Source of the DNA: Streptomyces griseofuscus
Lineage (GTDB): Bacteria; Actinomycetota; Actinomycetes; Streptomycetales; Streptomycetaceae
NCBI RefSeq assembly: GCF_014673495.1
Contig: NZ_CP051006.1
Coordinates: 62,001-126,000, forward strand
Direction of reading: 5' to 3'
DNA length: 64,000 nt
The notes below the pieces were generated by a model. It was given only the letters and a program-made list of their open reading frames with translations. It was not told the DNA's origin and did no database searches. Made by a program: the position numbers and the translations under genes. Of the stretch, positions 24,173 to 33,427 are shown piece after piece (position 1 is the stretch's first letter; every line of letters starts with the position of its first letter).

Positions 24173-25066
24173 ATGGCTAGCATGAGTAAGCGCCAGACCG
24201 ACGGCGTTGGCACACTCCGTCCGGCCCCGGTGGAATACAGCGCCGCCGTCGACCGCTACCTCGCTGCGGCCGATCTCGGCGGCGCCTCCCGCCGCGTCTA
24301 CCGCATCTCGCTGCACGGATGGGCCTGGCCACTGGTCGATCGCCGGGCCCCGTCCGGTCGCGAGCGCAGGGGCGCCCACCCACCCGTCGTTCCTCTTGCC
24401 CTGCTCGACGACCCGAGGGCCCCAAAGCGGCTGCAACGGGGACTGGCCGACCGCGCCGCCGCCGCGCAACCACGCACACTGACCCGCGAACTTGCCTGCC
24501 TTCGAGCAGCTACGGCATGGTGGCTGGCCCAGGGCTGGACCACCACAGACCCAGCGACCGGACTGGCAGCGCCAACACCGGGCCCTGGACTGACACCCGC
24601 CCCCGCTGGTGCTTCTACGGCTGCGAGGGCGACCGCCGCTAACCCGGATCGGGCCCGCGCCGCCCTCGCCTTGCGGGCTCCACTCAGGGAGTTGGCTCTG
24701 TGGCACCTCATCCATGAGTCGCGAGCCCCCGTTGCACAGGTACTCGCCCTCGACATCGACCACCTAGACCTACCCCGCCGACGCACCAAGGAGCATGCGG
24801 TAGGACCCCTGAGCTGGGGACCCGGCACAGCACGCCTGCTGCCCATGCTGCTGGCCGGACGCACCGCGGGGCCGGTGTTCGTCACCGACCGACGGGCCCC
24901 CGCCGCCACACCGGCAGCTGAGCGCTGCCCAGTGACGGGCCGCGGACGGCTTTCCTACCGCCGAGCCGCAGAACTCTTCACCGCCGCGACCAGACCACTC
25001 GATCCAGCCGGCCGCGGCTGGACCCTGCTTGTCCTGCGCGACCGAGCACCCCGGAACTGGGCTTGA
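24173..25066 (+). CDS. Tyrosine-recombinase-like protein, C-terminally truncated by IS3
   Basis: Start ATG 24173 (or 24182). The N-terminal SAM-like region reads VEYSAAVDRYLAAADLGGAS, then LTRELACLRAATAWWLAQGW. The catalytic-domain start is present (LRELALWHLIHESRAPVAQV LALDIDHLDL, the region normally holding the first catalytic Arg), and a late segment RLSYRRAAELFTAAT then RGWTLLVLRDRAP matches the part just before the H-x-x-R box. The stop codon at 25066 lies inside the terminal repeat of the IS3 element, and the H-x-x-R and Tyr motifs are absent, so the enzyme should be inactive. It looks like a recombinase of an integrated element disabled by IS insertion. Confidence 0.65.
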   Translation: MASMSKRQTDGVGTLRPAPVEYSAAVDRYLAAADLGGASRRVYRISLHGWAWPLVDRRAPSGRERRGAHPPVVPLALLDDPRAPKRLQRGLADRAAAAQPRTLTRELACLRAATAWWLAQGWTTTDPATGLAAPTPGPGLTPAPAGASTAARATAANPDRARAALALRAPLRELALWHLIHESRAPVAQVLALDIDHLDLPRRRTKEHAVGPLSWGPGTARLLPMLLAGRTAGPVFVTDRRAPAATPAAERCPVTGRGRLSYRRAAELFTAATRPLDPAGRGWTLLVLRDRAPRNWA

Positions 25067-25112
25067 TCCGCTTTGACGGACATCGGAGATCAGGGGTTTC
25101 GGCCCCGGAAGG

Positions 25113-25433
25113 ATGATGTTCATCATGGAGAGTATGGGGAAGAAGAAGCCGCGTCCTCGCCGCTCGTTCACGCCGGAGTTCAAGGCCGAGATCGTCGAGC
25201 TGTGCCGGCGTGGGGACCGCTCGGTCGGTCAGGTCGCGAAGGACTTCGACCTGACCGAGACCGCGGTCCGCGACTGGGTGAAGCAGGCCGAGATCGACGC
25301 TGGCGAACGCGATGGGCTGACCAGCAGCGAGCGTGAGGAACTGGCCGCGCTGCGGCGCGAGAACCGCCGGCTGCGGGAGGACGTCGACATCCTCAAGCGT
25401 GCGACGGCTTTCTTCGCGAAGGAGACCCGGTGA
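25113..25433 (+). CDS. IS3 OrfA, helix-turn-helix protein
   Basis: A 106-residue protein (an internal ATG at 25128 is possible). PRRSFTPEFKAEIVELCRRG then SVGQVAKDFDLTETAVRDWV form the HTH that recognises the element ends. LAALRRENRRLREDVDILKR is the leucine-zipper/heptad segment for multimerisation. It ends TAFFAKETR, overlapping orfB by four bases (GTGA). In IS3 elements a frameshift at such overlaps makes the OrfAB transposase. Confidence 0.92.
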   Translation: MMFIMESMGKKKPRPRRSFTPEFKAEIVELCRRGDRSVGQVAKDFDLTETAVRDWVKQAEIDAGERDGLTSSEREELAALRRENRRLREDVDILKRATAFFAKETR

Positions 25434-26302
25434 ACGTCGACCCGTTCATCGAGGCGGAGAAAACTGCAGGTCACAACGTAAAACGGACGTGTGAACTCCT
25501 CAAGGTCTCCCGGACCGCCTACTACGCCCGCCGCACAGGCACCCCCGCCCCCCGCGCGGTGCGGGATGCCGAGCTGACCGAGCAGATCACCGCCGTCCAC
25601 CAGCGGTCCCGCGGCACCTACGGGGCACCACGCATCCACGCCGCCCTCCAGCGTGAAGGCGCCGGCTGCGGACGCCGCCGCGTCGCCCGGCTGATGCGGC
25701 AGGCCGGCCTCACCGGCCGGCACCGCCGACAGCGACACCGCACCACGATCCCCGATCCGCACGCGGTCACCCGCCCTGACCTGGTCCTTCGCGACTTCCG
25801 GCCCGACCCGGCAGGCCTCGACACCCGCTGGTGCGGCGACATCACCTACATCGCCACCCAGGAGGGCTGGCTCTACCTGGCGACCGTCATCGACATCGCC
25901 TCCCGACGCGTTGTCGGCTGGGCCACCGCCGACCACCTGCGAACCGAGCTCGTCGCCGACGCCCTGCGGACTGCTTGCCACACCCGCCGCCCGCACAGTC
26001 CGGTGATCTTCCACTCCGACCGGGGCTGCCAATACACCAGCCGTGAACTCGCCACCCTCGCAACGGAGTTCAACGTCCGTCTGTCGGTCGGACGGACTGG
26101 CCAGTGCTGGGACAACGCCCTCGCCGAATCGTTCTTCTCCACCCTCAAGAACGAACTCGGCGACAACCGGCCCTGGCCATCCAGAGCCGCTGCCCACACC
26201 GCGATATTCGAGTGGATCGAGAGCTGGTACAACTTGCACCGGCTTCACAGCAGCCTCGGCTACCGCAGCCCCGCAGAATACGAGACAGCCTTGGCGGCCT
26301 GA
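25430..26302 (+). CDS. IS3 OrfB, DDE transposase
   Basis: A 290-residue protein starting at GTG 25430. The N-terminal HTH_21 region is KRTCELLKVSRTAYYARRTG, followed by RGTYGAPRIHAALQ. The retroviral-integrase-like core has all three catalytic acids: RWCGDITYIATQEGWLYLA, FHSDRGCQYTSRELA, and QCWDNALAESFFSTLKNEL (Glu). The tail YNLHRLHSSLGYRSPAEYE is the family end. It is intact. Confidence 0.95.
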   Translation: MNVDPFIEAEKTAGHNVKRTCELLKVSRTAYYARRTGTPAPRAVRDAELTEQITAVHQRSRGTYGAPRIHAALQREGAGCGRRRVARLMRQAGLTGRHRRQRHRTTIPDPHAVTRPDLVLRDFRPDPAGLDTRWCGDITYIATQEGWLYLATVIDIASRRVVGWATADHLRTELVADALRTACHTRRPHSPVIFHSDRGCQYTSRELATLATEFNVRLSVGRTGQCWDNALAESFFSTLKNELGDNRPWPSRAAAHTAIFEWIESWYNLHRLHSSLGYRSPAEYETALAA

Positions 26303-26390
26303 CCAACACACCAACGGTGTCCGTCAAAGCGGAACAAGCTCACCCCATAACCGAACCAACGACCAACTGGCCATGTAGGACACGGTCTAA

Positions 26391-27781
26391 TACTCCAGCA
26401 GCGGATCGTGTCTTGAGCTGGTGATTGTCGTTGTCCCGGCATGGAGGGCATGACTGAAGTCGATTGCTGGGCTGCGGAGTTGGAGTCGGTGTTCGCTCGG
26501 GTGGCGGGCCGGTTCGCTCGGGCGGATCTGCGGTGGCGGATGCGGGACTACGTCCGCGGTCTGCTGGGCCAAGCGGCACGGAAGAACGGCTGGCAGCTCG
26601 CGGAATGGGCCGGCCACCGCACGCCGGACGGCTTCCAGCGGCTGCTGAACAGCAGCCGCTGGGACGCGGACGCCCTGCGCGACGATGTCCGTGCCTACGT
26701 CGGTGAGTCCCTTGGCCCCAATGGAGTGTTGATCATTGACGACACCGGGTTCATCAAGAAGGGCACCACCTCGGCCGGGGTCGGCCGGCAGTACACCGGC
26801 ACCTCGGGAAAGATCGACAACTGTCAGATCGGCGTGTTCGCCGCCTACGCCACCCGCTCGGGCCGGGCCCTGGTGGACCGCGAGCTCTACCTGCCCAAAG
26901 CCTGGACGTCCGACCGCGACCGCTGCCGGGCGGCGAAAATCCCCGACGACCGCGGGTTCGCGACCAAGGGCGAGCTGGCCCGGGACATCGTCCGCCGGTG
27001 CCTGGCCGCCGGCCTGCCCGCCACGTGGGTCACCGCGGACGAGGCCTACGGGCAGGACTGGCACTTCCGCCGCCTGCTCGAGCAGTTCGACCTCGGCTAT
27101 GTGGTGGCGGTGCCCAAGTCGCAGCAGATCAAGTCGCTGGCCGGGATCTGGCGCATCGACCAGCTCATCGAAGACGCCCCTGCCGATGCCTGGCAGCGGC
27201 TCTCCTGCGGCGACGGGGCCAAGGGCCCGCGCGTCTACGACTGGGCCGCGGCCAAGCTACCCGCCAACTTCATCTTCGACCCCGACCCGCCGACCCATCA
27301 CCGGTGGGTGATGGCCCGCCGCAGCCTGTCCGACCCCGGCGAACTTGCCTACTACCTCGCCTACGCACCCGTGGGCGTCGAGATCGCCGAGCTGGCCCGC
27401 ATCGCCGGCTCCCGCTGGGCGATCGAGGAGTGCTTCCAGGCCGCTAGAACGAATGCGGCCTCGACCAGTACGAGGTCCGCCGCTATATCGGCTGGTACAG
27501 GCACATCACCCTGGCAATGCTCGCCCACGCGGTCCTGACAGCACTCGCCGCTCAGGCCGCCGAGGCCGCAAAGGGGGCTGCAGAAACGGATCAGCCCTCG
27601 TCCCGCTCACCCTGGCAGAGATCCGGAGACTCCTGGACGCTCTCCTGCCCCACCCACGAGCCAACCGCGACCCCGCAACCCACGCACTGAACTGGTCGGC
27701 CTGGAGAAGACACCGCCAAGCCGTCGCCCGCCGCTGCCACTACCGAAAACGCAGCTCAGAATACGATCCGCTGCTGGAGTA
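26391..27781. mobile_element. IS701-family insertion sequence with CTAA target duplication
   Basis: Inverted ends TACTCCAGCAGCGGATCGT (left) and its complement (right) are bordered by the 4-bp direct repeat CTAA (26387-26390 and 27782-27785), as expected for IS701 (YTAR target). It inserted immediately beside a 13-bp scrap of an IS5 end (TAGGACACGGTCT, 26376-26388). The ends are intact but the transposase inside is frameshifted. Confidence 0.88.
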
Positions 27782-27785
27782 CTAA
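26441..27785 (+). pseudogene. IS701-type transposase with two frameshifts
   Basis: From ATG 26441 one frame runs through GPNGVLIIDDTGFIKKGTTS (first Asp), LPATWVTADEAYGQDWHFRR (second Asp), and GSRWAIEECFQAA (Glu). It shifts near 27446: the proper continuation [20 protein letters not shown] then [16 protein letters not shown] is in another frame, and after about 27590 the tail [20 protein letters not shown] then NWSAWRRHRQAVARRCHYRK and SSEYDPLLEY is in a third frame. The stop TAA comes from the duplicated target CTAA. Two indels, one after the catalytic Glu, probably abolish activity. Confidence 0.8.
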
Positions 27786-27880
27786 GAAAGTCACAGACGA
27801 TGCCCACGCCATCACCGGACCGGCGGCGGCACACCAGGCCGGCCTATGTGCTGCGATGGGCCGCAGGCCGCCGACAAACG

Positions 27881-28243
27881 TCAGTTGGCGGGTCCCCAGC
27901 CGGTAAGACCGTTGGCCTCGTCGAGCACCTCGACCTGGAGGTTCTGGCCGGGTCCGTCGTAGACGTCGCCCTGGTTGCCAGCGGGTGACATCGACGAGTA
28001 GGCCGCGCGGCCGGCGTTGTTGTCCCAGATCACGTAGAGGCACGAGCTCTGGTCGACCGTCGGGTCCACGTACATGTGGTCATGACCCGATTCGATCCTG
28101 GTGAACTCCAAAGCCTGGCAAGCCGCGTCAGCCGCCACCTTGACCGGGGCCACGCTGGCGTTGGCCAGGCCCGATGCGGCAAGCACCATTGCGGAGGCGC
28201 CCACCGCCAGCGCACCGACCCGGACGAAACCCTTGCGAGGCAT
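27881..28243 (-). CDS. Small secreted protein
   Basis: A 120-residue protein from ATG 28243 with GGAGC upstream. The signal peptide MPRKGFVRVGALAVGASAMV then LAASGLANASVA is probably cut after ANA. The mature part has two cysteines (DAACQAL and SSCLYVIWDN) and acidic loops (DPTVDQSSC, YDGPGQNL). No known family is recognised; size, a single possible disulfide and a beta-rich look resemble small extracellular inhibitors or lectin-like proteins. It is probably monocistronic and follows the IS701 insertion by 100 bases. Confidence 0.82.
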   Translation of the reverse strand: MPRKGFVRVGALAVGASAMVLAASGLANASVAPVKVAADAACQALEFTRIESGHDHMYVDPTVDQSSCLYVIWDNNAGRAAYSSMSPAGNQGDVYDGPGQNLQVEVLDEANGLTGWGPAN

Positions 28244-28368
28244 TTGTGCTCCTTCGATCTGCAGCCCAAGTGGTCGCCACACTCCCAGGATGCTGGGGTG
28301 CGGCCGATCGCCTTCTGTGCCGGCGCCCATCGTGCGACCAGCGGCACCCCAGGGTCAATACCGTTGTT

Positions 28369-29298
28369 TTAAGCCTCGGGCGTTGGTTCCTGGGTCGTAG
28401 AGCAGGGCCTCGCATGCCTCGCTGCGGAAGAGGATGGACCGCCATCAGAGCGCTGTACGACGGCCGGCGAATCCGTTGCAACTGAGCTTTGCAGTCGGCC
28501 CAGTTGAGCGCATGGGGTGGGGGGCAGGTTCTGGGCGATACCCCAGCTGTAGTCCCGGGCCGCCAGATCCTCGACGAGGAAGGCGCGGCGGGCCGGGCGC
28601 ACGCTGGTGAGGCAGCGGACCAGCGGCGCGCCGATCGCGGTGTCGCAGGGGCGCAGCTGGAACACGGACGACGCGGGGTGCTTCATGTCCACGGCGGCGT
28701 ACAGGCAGTCCGAGCCCGCCCACGCCGTCACCATCGGCAGGAGCGCCTTCTTGTACCGGTCCCCGCGGCCGCGAGGGCCGTGGCGTGGGACGTCGGACCG
28801 ATCACCGCGCACACCCGGCCGTCCGTGACGAGGCGTTGAGCCGCCTTCTCGGCCCGGTCCGCGTCTCCCGTGTCGCCGAGGATCGTCGGGGCCAGGTCGA
28901 AGGGACGGTCGGCGCGCGTTGTGCTGTTCCACCGCCAGCCGGACACCGTGCTCGACCGAGGTGCCCAGTGCCTTACCGGGGCCGGAGAGGCCGGCCTGCA
29001 CGGCGACGGCACGGCGTGAGCGGGAGACGGCGGTGGACGGCGGATCGCCGCGGCCGGTCAGCCAGGCGGCCCCAAAGCCACTGGCGGTCAGCGCGGCGGC
29101 CGCCGCACCGCCCAGTACCAGCAGGCGCCGCCGGCTCGGCGCGGGCGGCTCGTCCACCGGCGTCCCGGGGGCCGCGGGCCGCTCGGGCTCGGGCAGGTGC
29201 AGCACCCGGGCCGAGCGTTCGGCGATCACTGCGGGCAGAGTGGGCGGCAGCCAGTCGTCGGTGGCGAAGTCTCCGAGCGCGGCACGCGGTTCCGGCAC
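28369..29298 (-). pseudogene. Fragment of a Ser/Thr kinase - substrate-binding fusion protein
   Basis: The N-terminal stretch DWLPPTLPAVIAERSARVLH then LPEPERPAAPGTP is the linker after the kinase domain in Streptomyces kinase/ABC-type substrate-binding fusions. RRRLLVLGGAAAAALTASG is the membrane helix. The binding domain begins VQAGLSGPGKALGTSVEHGV and RLAVEQHNAR, shifts frame (DRPFDLAPTILGDTGDADRA, AQRLVTDGRVCAVIGPTSHA), then shifts back (KALLPMVTAWAGSDCLYAAV, FQLRPCDTAIGAPLV). The kinase half and the last third are missing and two frameshifts are present, so it is dead. The ancestor would have sensed an extracellular amino-acid-like ligand. Confidence 0.75.
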
Positions 29299-29321
29299 GG
29301 TCGGGCGGGCGGCGCATCAAG

Positions 29322-29429
29322 GTGTCTGGAAATACCAAGAAGATGGGCTGCCTCGACGCCATGGAGGCACAGATCGCGATGGGCGAGCCGGGCATCGAGC
29401 CGTACCAGGTGTGCCGCCCGCAGGACTGA
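29322..29429 (+). CDS. Possible 35-residue peptide
   Basis: GTG 29322 opens VSGNTKKMGCLDAMEAQIAM then GEPGIEPYQVCRPQD before TGA. It has two Cys and a protein-like composition but only a weak upstream ribosome site, so it may be a fragment. No family is recognised. A further plus-strand scrap at 29472-29500 (VTWSLPEPMP) resembles the first residues of the ligase remnant at 4210. Confidence 0.25.
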   Translation: MSGNTKKMGCLDAMEAQIAMGEPGIEPYQVCRPQD

Positions 29430-29767
29430 CCGGGAGCGGAAGGCGTCAGCGCGATCGTGCGGGGCGCTGGTGTTGAAGGTGACGTGGTCCTTGCCCGAGC
29501 CGATGCCGGACTCCGTCGCCGGCACTGAATCCAGCACGCGGAATCGCCAATGACCGTCGTCCGTGCAGTCAGGAGGTCGCCGGGCCTTCAGGCGCGCCCA
29601 GTTCTCGCGCTACCACGTCGTCTGCATCACCCCAACCGACGACAAGGTCGGCCGAGCAGCCGTCGACCAGCCGACTCCGCCACCCAAACCCCTCCGTTCG
29701 AATTCCGAGCTGGGCAAACGCCCGGACACCACCGGTTGCCACGTCATGCCCAGCTCAGAGGAAGAAC

Positions 29768-30163
29768 TCAGGGAGTGTGGACCACATCCAGGTTGGTCAC
29801 CTTCGCGCAGACCGCGAAGGCCTGGAGCGTGCCCGGGTTGTTGGGGTCACTGTTCGTGGCGTAGGCCCACCACGTCTCGTTGCCGATCGGTCTGCTTGCC
29901 GCGAGGTTGTAGCGCTGGACGTAGGAGTTTCCGGCCTTCACCTCGGCACCGCCGCCCGTGAGGACCTCCCCGGCCGGACACGTGGCCGAGGCCGCCGCGT
30001 CCCCGGCGTAGCCGTTGCCGGGCGATGGGGGAAGGGTGACAGTCTTGCCCTCGACGATGTGCATCGTTCCCGTGCTGGCAGCTGTCGCAAAGCCGGCCGG
30101 ACCGACCAGCATCGCCGCAGCGGCTGCTGCCACGAGACCGTACTTCACCGCGCGTTTGACCAC
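29768..30163 (-). CDS. Small secreted protein
   Basis: A 131-residue protein; GTG 30163 is chosen because GGAGACC lies just upstream. Signal peptide VVKRAVKYGLVAAAAAAMLV then GPAGFATAAS, with cleavage probably at ATA/AS. The mature domain has ATCPAGEVLTGGGAEVKAGN and TLQAFAVCAKV, two cysteines likely bridged. The motif CPAGEVLTGGG is common to a group of actinobacterial exported proteins that carry a C-terminal AVCA segment; their function is not known. It is monocistronic. Confidence 0.85.
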   Translation of the reverse strand: MVKRAVKYGLVAAAAAAMLVGPAGFATAASTGTMHIVEGKTVTLPPSPGNGYAGDAAASATCPAGEVLTGGGAEVKAGNSYVQRYNLAASRPIGNETWWAYATNSDPNNPGTLQAFAVCAKVTNLDVVHTP

Positions 30164-30503
30164 TGAGGTCTCCTTACTTTTCCGCGGCGGGAGGGGGAGC
30201 CCTCCGCTCGATGCACCATGCTGGCGTCGACCATGACCGACACGCCCGAATACAGAAAAGAAGCGCACTTTCTATGGAATCGACGGAAGACTCCGCTTAA
30301 AGCTACAACTGACGGGGATCCTCAAGGGCTTTCCGAAAGCCCTACGCAGCGGCTCGAACCTTCGATTCCTGACCTGAGCGAACCTCAACCCCACGGATTT
30401 TCATGTCATGTCCAACTAAGAAACAGGCACTGACCTTGTTCTTTAAGGTCGGACCCGCTGGCGAGATGCGGCCGCGGGTTACCAACCGCCCCGAGCAAAT
30501 CCG
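30164..30503. other. Intergenic region
   Basis: Divergent spacer between the secreted-protein gene and the 283-residue protein gene. The part from 30230 to 30450 is richer in A/T than its surroundings (GAAAAGAAGCGCACTTTC, TCATGTCATGTCCAAC), suggesting promoters, but I cannot fix -35/-10 pairs. Confidence 0.3.
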
Positions 30504-31355
30504 ATGGCACCGACAACCTACGGCGACAAGACTGCACCGGTGAATACCCTGCCACCGCCGCCCGACCCGCTCCTCCTGCCGGGACGAGACCCGCGCGCCC
30601 GCGACCTCGTTCTCGACTATGCGGAGATGCACGCTCTGGTTGCCGACCTGGTGCTGCCCGGCGGCGCGTCGATGTACGTCATGAGCGCGTTGGAAACTTC
30701 CCGCGAGCTCATCCGGCACTCCTACTACCGGTACGAGTTCGCCACCGTCGCCGTCACGCATTCCCTGTTCGCCCTGGAGCACGTCCTCGCTGAGTGTCTG
30801 GCCACGAACGAACCGCTCCACGTCCTCATCGAGCGGGCCACCGACGCCGGGCTCATCACGGCCGAGCTCGCCATCGAACTCGACCGCAGCCGATTGCTGC
30901 GCGACAAGCTCACGCAGGGCGCCGAGTCAAGTGCCGCCCTCCGCCCGGTCCGGGCCGTCGCAATGCTGCGTGCCGTCTTCGATGCCGTCTCCCTGCTCCT
31001 TCGCCCACCGTCCGCGGCAGAGGCGACAGCCGCCGACGTGGGCGGAGCACAGCCCGAAGGAGGACTCGCCCGTTTGTGGGAGGACCACCTGCGTGCATTG
31101 TTCCCCGACGGCTTCCGCGGTGTGGACTTCGACGGCGTGGATCTGGTCCTCCTGGACGCCGACGTCGCCGGCCTCGTGCAGAGGGAGCTGAAGGGCGGGC
31201 TCGACGGCAGTGGCATCGCCTACCTCTGGGGCTGCATCGCCGACCTCGACAAGATCGTTCCTCTGATCAACGAGGAGTACTGCGCCTCCTACTTTGCGAA
31301 TCTTCGGACGATGGCCCAGGTCGCAGCAGCGCCCTACGTCCCCACCGCGACGTGA
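30504..31355 (+). CDS. Helical cytoplasmic protein, possible HEPN/DUF4145 relative
   Basis: A 283-residue protein from ATG 30504, without signal or membrane helices. The central region, RHSYYRYEFATVAVTHSLFA then LEHVLAECLATNEPLHVLIE and DRSRLLRDKLTQG, has the helix pattern of HEPN-type proteins (long helix with acidic start, then a loop with R-D/N-x-L). The usual RNase motif R-x4-6-H is not present, so if related it is probably non-catalytic or a binding version. The C-terminal 90 residues (VDFDGVDLVLLDADVAGLVQ) form a second small domain. There is no operon partner; an IS follows. The HEPN link is tentative. Confidence 0.8.
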   Translation: MAPTTYGDKTAPVNTLPPPPDPLLLPGRDPRARDLVLDYAEMHALVADLVLPGGASMYVMSALETSRELIRHSYYRYEFATVAVTHSLFALEHVLAECLATNEPLHVLIERATDAGLITAELAIELDRSRLLRDKLTQGAESSAALRPVRAVAMLRAVFDAVSLLLRPPSAAEATAADVGGAQPEGGLARLWEDHLRALFPDGFRGVDFDGVDLVLLDADVAGLVQRELKGGLDGSGIAYLWGCIADLDKIVPLINEEYCASYFANLRTMAQVAAAPYVPTAT

Positions 31356-31392
31356 CCACCGAGGTTGAAGCAAACGGTCTCCCACGGCCTCG

Positions 31393-32844
31393 TCAGGGTC
31401 TGGCTCGGTTCCGTTCGATGATGCTCTCGGGTCGCTTGACCGTTTTGCCCACGTCGTAGCGGGTGGCGGGTCGCTGGTTCTTCGAGCCGAGGGGTCTGCC
31501 GGGGCCGGGCCGGGTGGGTTTGGGTGCACGGGCCGGACAGGGCAGGTGGGGGCGGAGGTTCCTGAACCCCCGGCGGACCCGGGCCGGGGTGAGCCTGTTC
31601 GGTTCCACCGGTCTCTCCCAGGGGCGGCGGATGTCCTCCGCGAGTGGCCGGGCAAGACGGAGCTGAGTGTGCGCGACGACGATCAGCCACGTCCAGCGGT
31701 CTGCCGCTTCTGGGGTACGGAGCTTCGGGCGGGTCCAGCCGAGCGTCTGCTTGATCATCCGGAACGTGTGTTCCAGGTCGAATCTCCGGAGGAACGCCTG
31801 CCAGCGCAGATCGACATCAGTGCCAGTCATTCCGGTGGCGGAGGACCACAGCCAGAGCGGAAGCGGGTCACCGCCGCCGGGTAGGCGGTCGACCTGCAGG
31901 CGGATCAGCGTTCCCTCGATGATGGGCAGTTCGCGGTCGTGGTCGATCCAGGCGGAGCGGGTGGTGAGCCTCGGGTGGAGACGGTCCCAGGCCATCGCTT
32001 GTGCGGTGCCGTAGCGGTCGGTGACCTGGACGGTCGCCGCATCGGGCTCGCCCCAGGTCTCGGGTTTGGCGAAGCGGAACTCCTTGCCGTGCTTCGGCGG
32101 CCGCCCGCCTCGGGGATAGGCGTTGGCGTACTCCAGCTGTGTGGGTGTGGGCCGGCGCATGACGCGGTCCGAGCGCATCCGGCCCAGGATCTCGACGGGC
32201 AACCCGTCGAGAAGGTGGGCCATGCGCGGGGCGTCGTAGCCGGCGTCGAAGACGACGAGGATGTCCGGATCGCCCTCGCGCCACCGACCGTCGGCGATGA
32301 GGTCTTCGACCACGCGGCGGACCTGGACGGCGGTGACCTCGGCGACGTCGTCCTCGGGCCCGAGCCGGACTGCGTCCAGCAGCTGGCACCAGGAGGTGCG
32401 GCCTGATTCGAGGGCGGCGACGAACGAGTACGGCCAGCCGGGGATCATCAGGTGCTGGTCCCGGCCTCGGCCGAAGGTGTGGCAGAACAGGCGATCCGGG
32501 CTGCACTCGGCGTCGGGCCGCAGCCAGTTGGTCACGTCCACGGCCAAGACGAGTCGGTGGTCGGCGGCCTGTGGCTGCGGCAATGCGGCAAGCGTCCGCC
32601 GCAGCCGGCCGACGTCGATACGGCCTTCGTTCAACGCCGCGTACAACGCGCCGTGCCCTCGGCGATGCTCGGCCAGCAGTGTCAGATCCACCGGCGTCCT
32701 CACCGGCCCGTCCGCACACAGCAGGGCGTCCGTCAGCTCGAACAGTTCGTCGCCATACGCGCGCAGGCACGCGTAGAAGTCATCTCGGAAGTGTGACGCC
32801 ACAGCGAACGCATCCCGCCCGGCATCGTGATGCAGCAGACTCAT
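31393..32844 (-). CDS. DDE transposase of a stand-alone IS
   Basis: A 483-residue protein. ADHRLVLAVDVTNWLRPDAE holds the first Asp, GDPDILVVFDAGYDAPRMAH the second, and RRFDLEHTFRMIKQTLGWTR the Glu (Y/F-x-x-x-x-E pattern), so it is an intact IS4-like DDE enzyme of the type common in Streptomyces. The tail is rich in Pro/Arg (RPGPGRPLGSKNQRPATRY). I looked for inverted repeats in the 40 bases beyond each end and found none convincing, so the element borders are open. It ends 37 bases from the stop of the preceding gene. Confidence 0.9.
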   Translation of the reverse strand: MSLLHHDAGRDAFAVASHFRDDFYACLRAYGDELFELTDALLCADGPVRTPVDLTLLAEHRRGHGALYAALNEGRIDVGRLRRTLAALPQPQAADHRLVLAVDVTNWLRPDAECSPDRLFCHTFGRGRDQHLMIPGWPYSFVAALESGRTSWCQLLDAVRLGPEDDVAEVTAVQVRRVVEDLIADGRWREGDPDILVVFDAGYDAPRMAHLLDGLPVEILGRMRSDRVMRRPTPTQLEYANAYPRGGRPPKHGKEFRFAKPETWGEPDAATVQVTDRYGTAQAMAWDRLHPRLTTRSAWIDHDRELPIIEGTLIRLQVDRLPGGGDPLPLWLWSSATGMTGTDVDLRWQAFLRRFDLEHTFRMIKQTLGWTRPKLRTPEAADRWTWLIVVAHTQLRLARPLAEDIRRPWERPVEPNRLTPARVRRGFRNLRPHLPCPARAPKPTRPGPGRPLGSKNQRPATRYDVGKTVKRPESIIERNRARP

Positions 32845-33427
32845 TCCCCCACGGCCTTCGTGCTGGTCAAGTGCCTCTTTCGTCGGAGCACAGGATCAGG
32901 CGAAGGCCGTGTTCACGTCCCCGGAATCCACGTATGAGCGATCACGTTCGGGGCATCGTTCGAGGTCAGACCTTAAAACACAAGCTGACGGGACAGTCAT
33001 GCTGCGGACCGTACGCGCGCTCTGCGTGCCGAGTCGTCGTTCCTGCCGCTGGCGTCGGGGTGCGGCGTCCTGTGGTGCACGGCCCGGCGTGGGTGCTCCG
33101 GGCCGGCGCAACCACCCTGATGGAATCTCTCTGGTGCGCTGCCTGCCCGCCCACGTCCCCGTGGGTCAACCGGAGTGTCTTGCCGCCCGACCTGCTGGTG
33201 TTGTCCGTCGCTTCTGCGGCCAGCGCCATCACCCTCTGTGGGTAGTCGCAGCGCTGTTGTTCCTGGTGTTCGTACTGCTGACGGTATGTCCGTACCGGAT
33301 GCGCGCGGGCGGACGTGCGGTTCGAGAGTGACAGCAGGTCTTCGGTGTCCGGCAACCCAGGCCGCGCGCGGCATACCGCGGCCTCGCACTGGATCACGCC
33401 CGAAGGCCGTGGTCATACGGTCGTCAA
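32845..33427. other. Region without a clear gene
   Basis: It follows the IS transposase start; probably contains that IS's outer end. One plus-strand frame ends in a hydrophobic helix (LWVVAALLFLVFVLLTVCPY, 33236-33295) that may be the relic of a membrane protein, but it has no credible start. Confidence 0.35.

Larger units (their letters stand above)
25061..26339. mobile_element. IS3-family insertion sequence, about 1.28 kb
   Basis: The left end contains TCCGCTTTGACGGACA (25067-25082), matched in inverse at 26318-26333; the match extends outward through GCTTG with one mismatch, giving about 22 bp. It carries overlapping orfA and orfB. No direct repeat is visible at the borders. Both genes are intact, so it may be active. 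Confidence 0.88.

Noticed and set aside
28785..29429. 214-residue plus-strand gene
   Set aside because: Most of it is antisense to the kinase/substrate-binding remnant; only the last 35 codons look protein-like and are listed separately.
31356..31392. Inverted repeat end for the DDE transposase element
   Set aside because: Comparison with the 150 bases beyond the transposase start gave no match longer than a few bases.
33240..33331. Short membrane protein gene
   Set aside because: There is one hydrophobic helix but no start codon with a ribosome site and no continuous credible frame.
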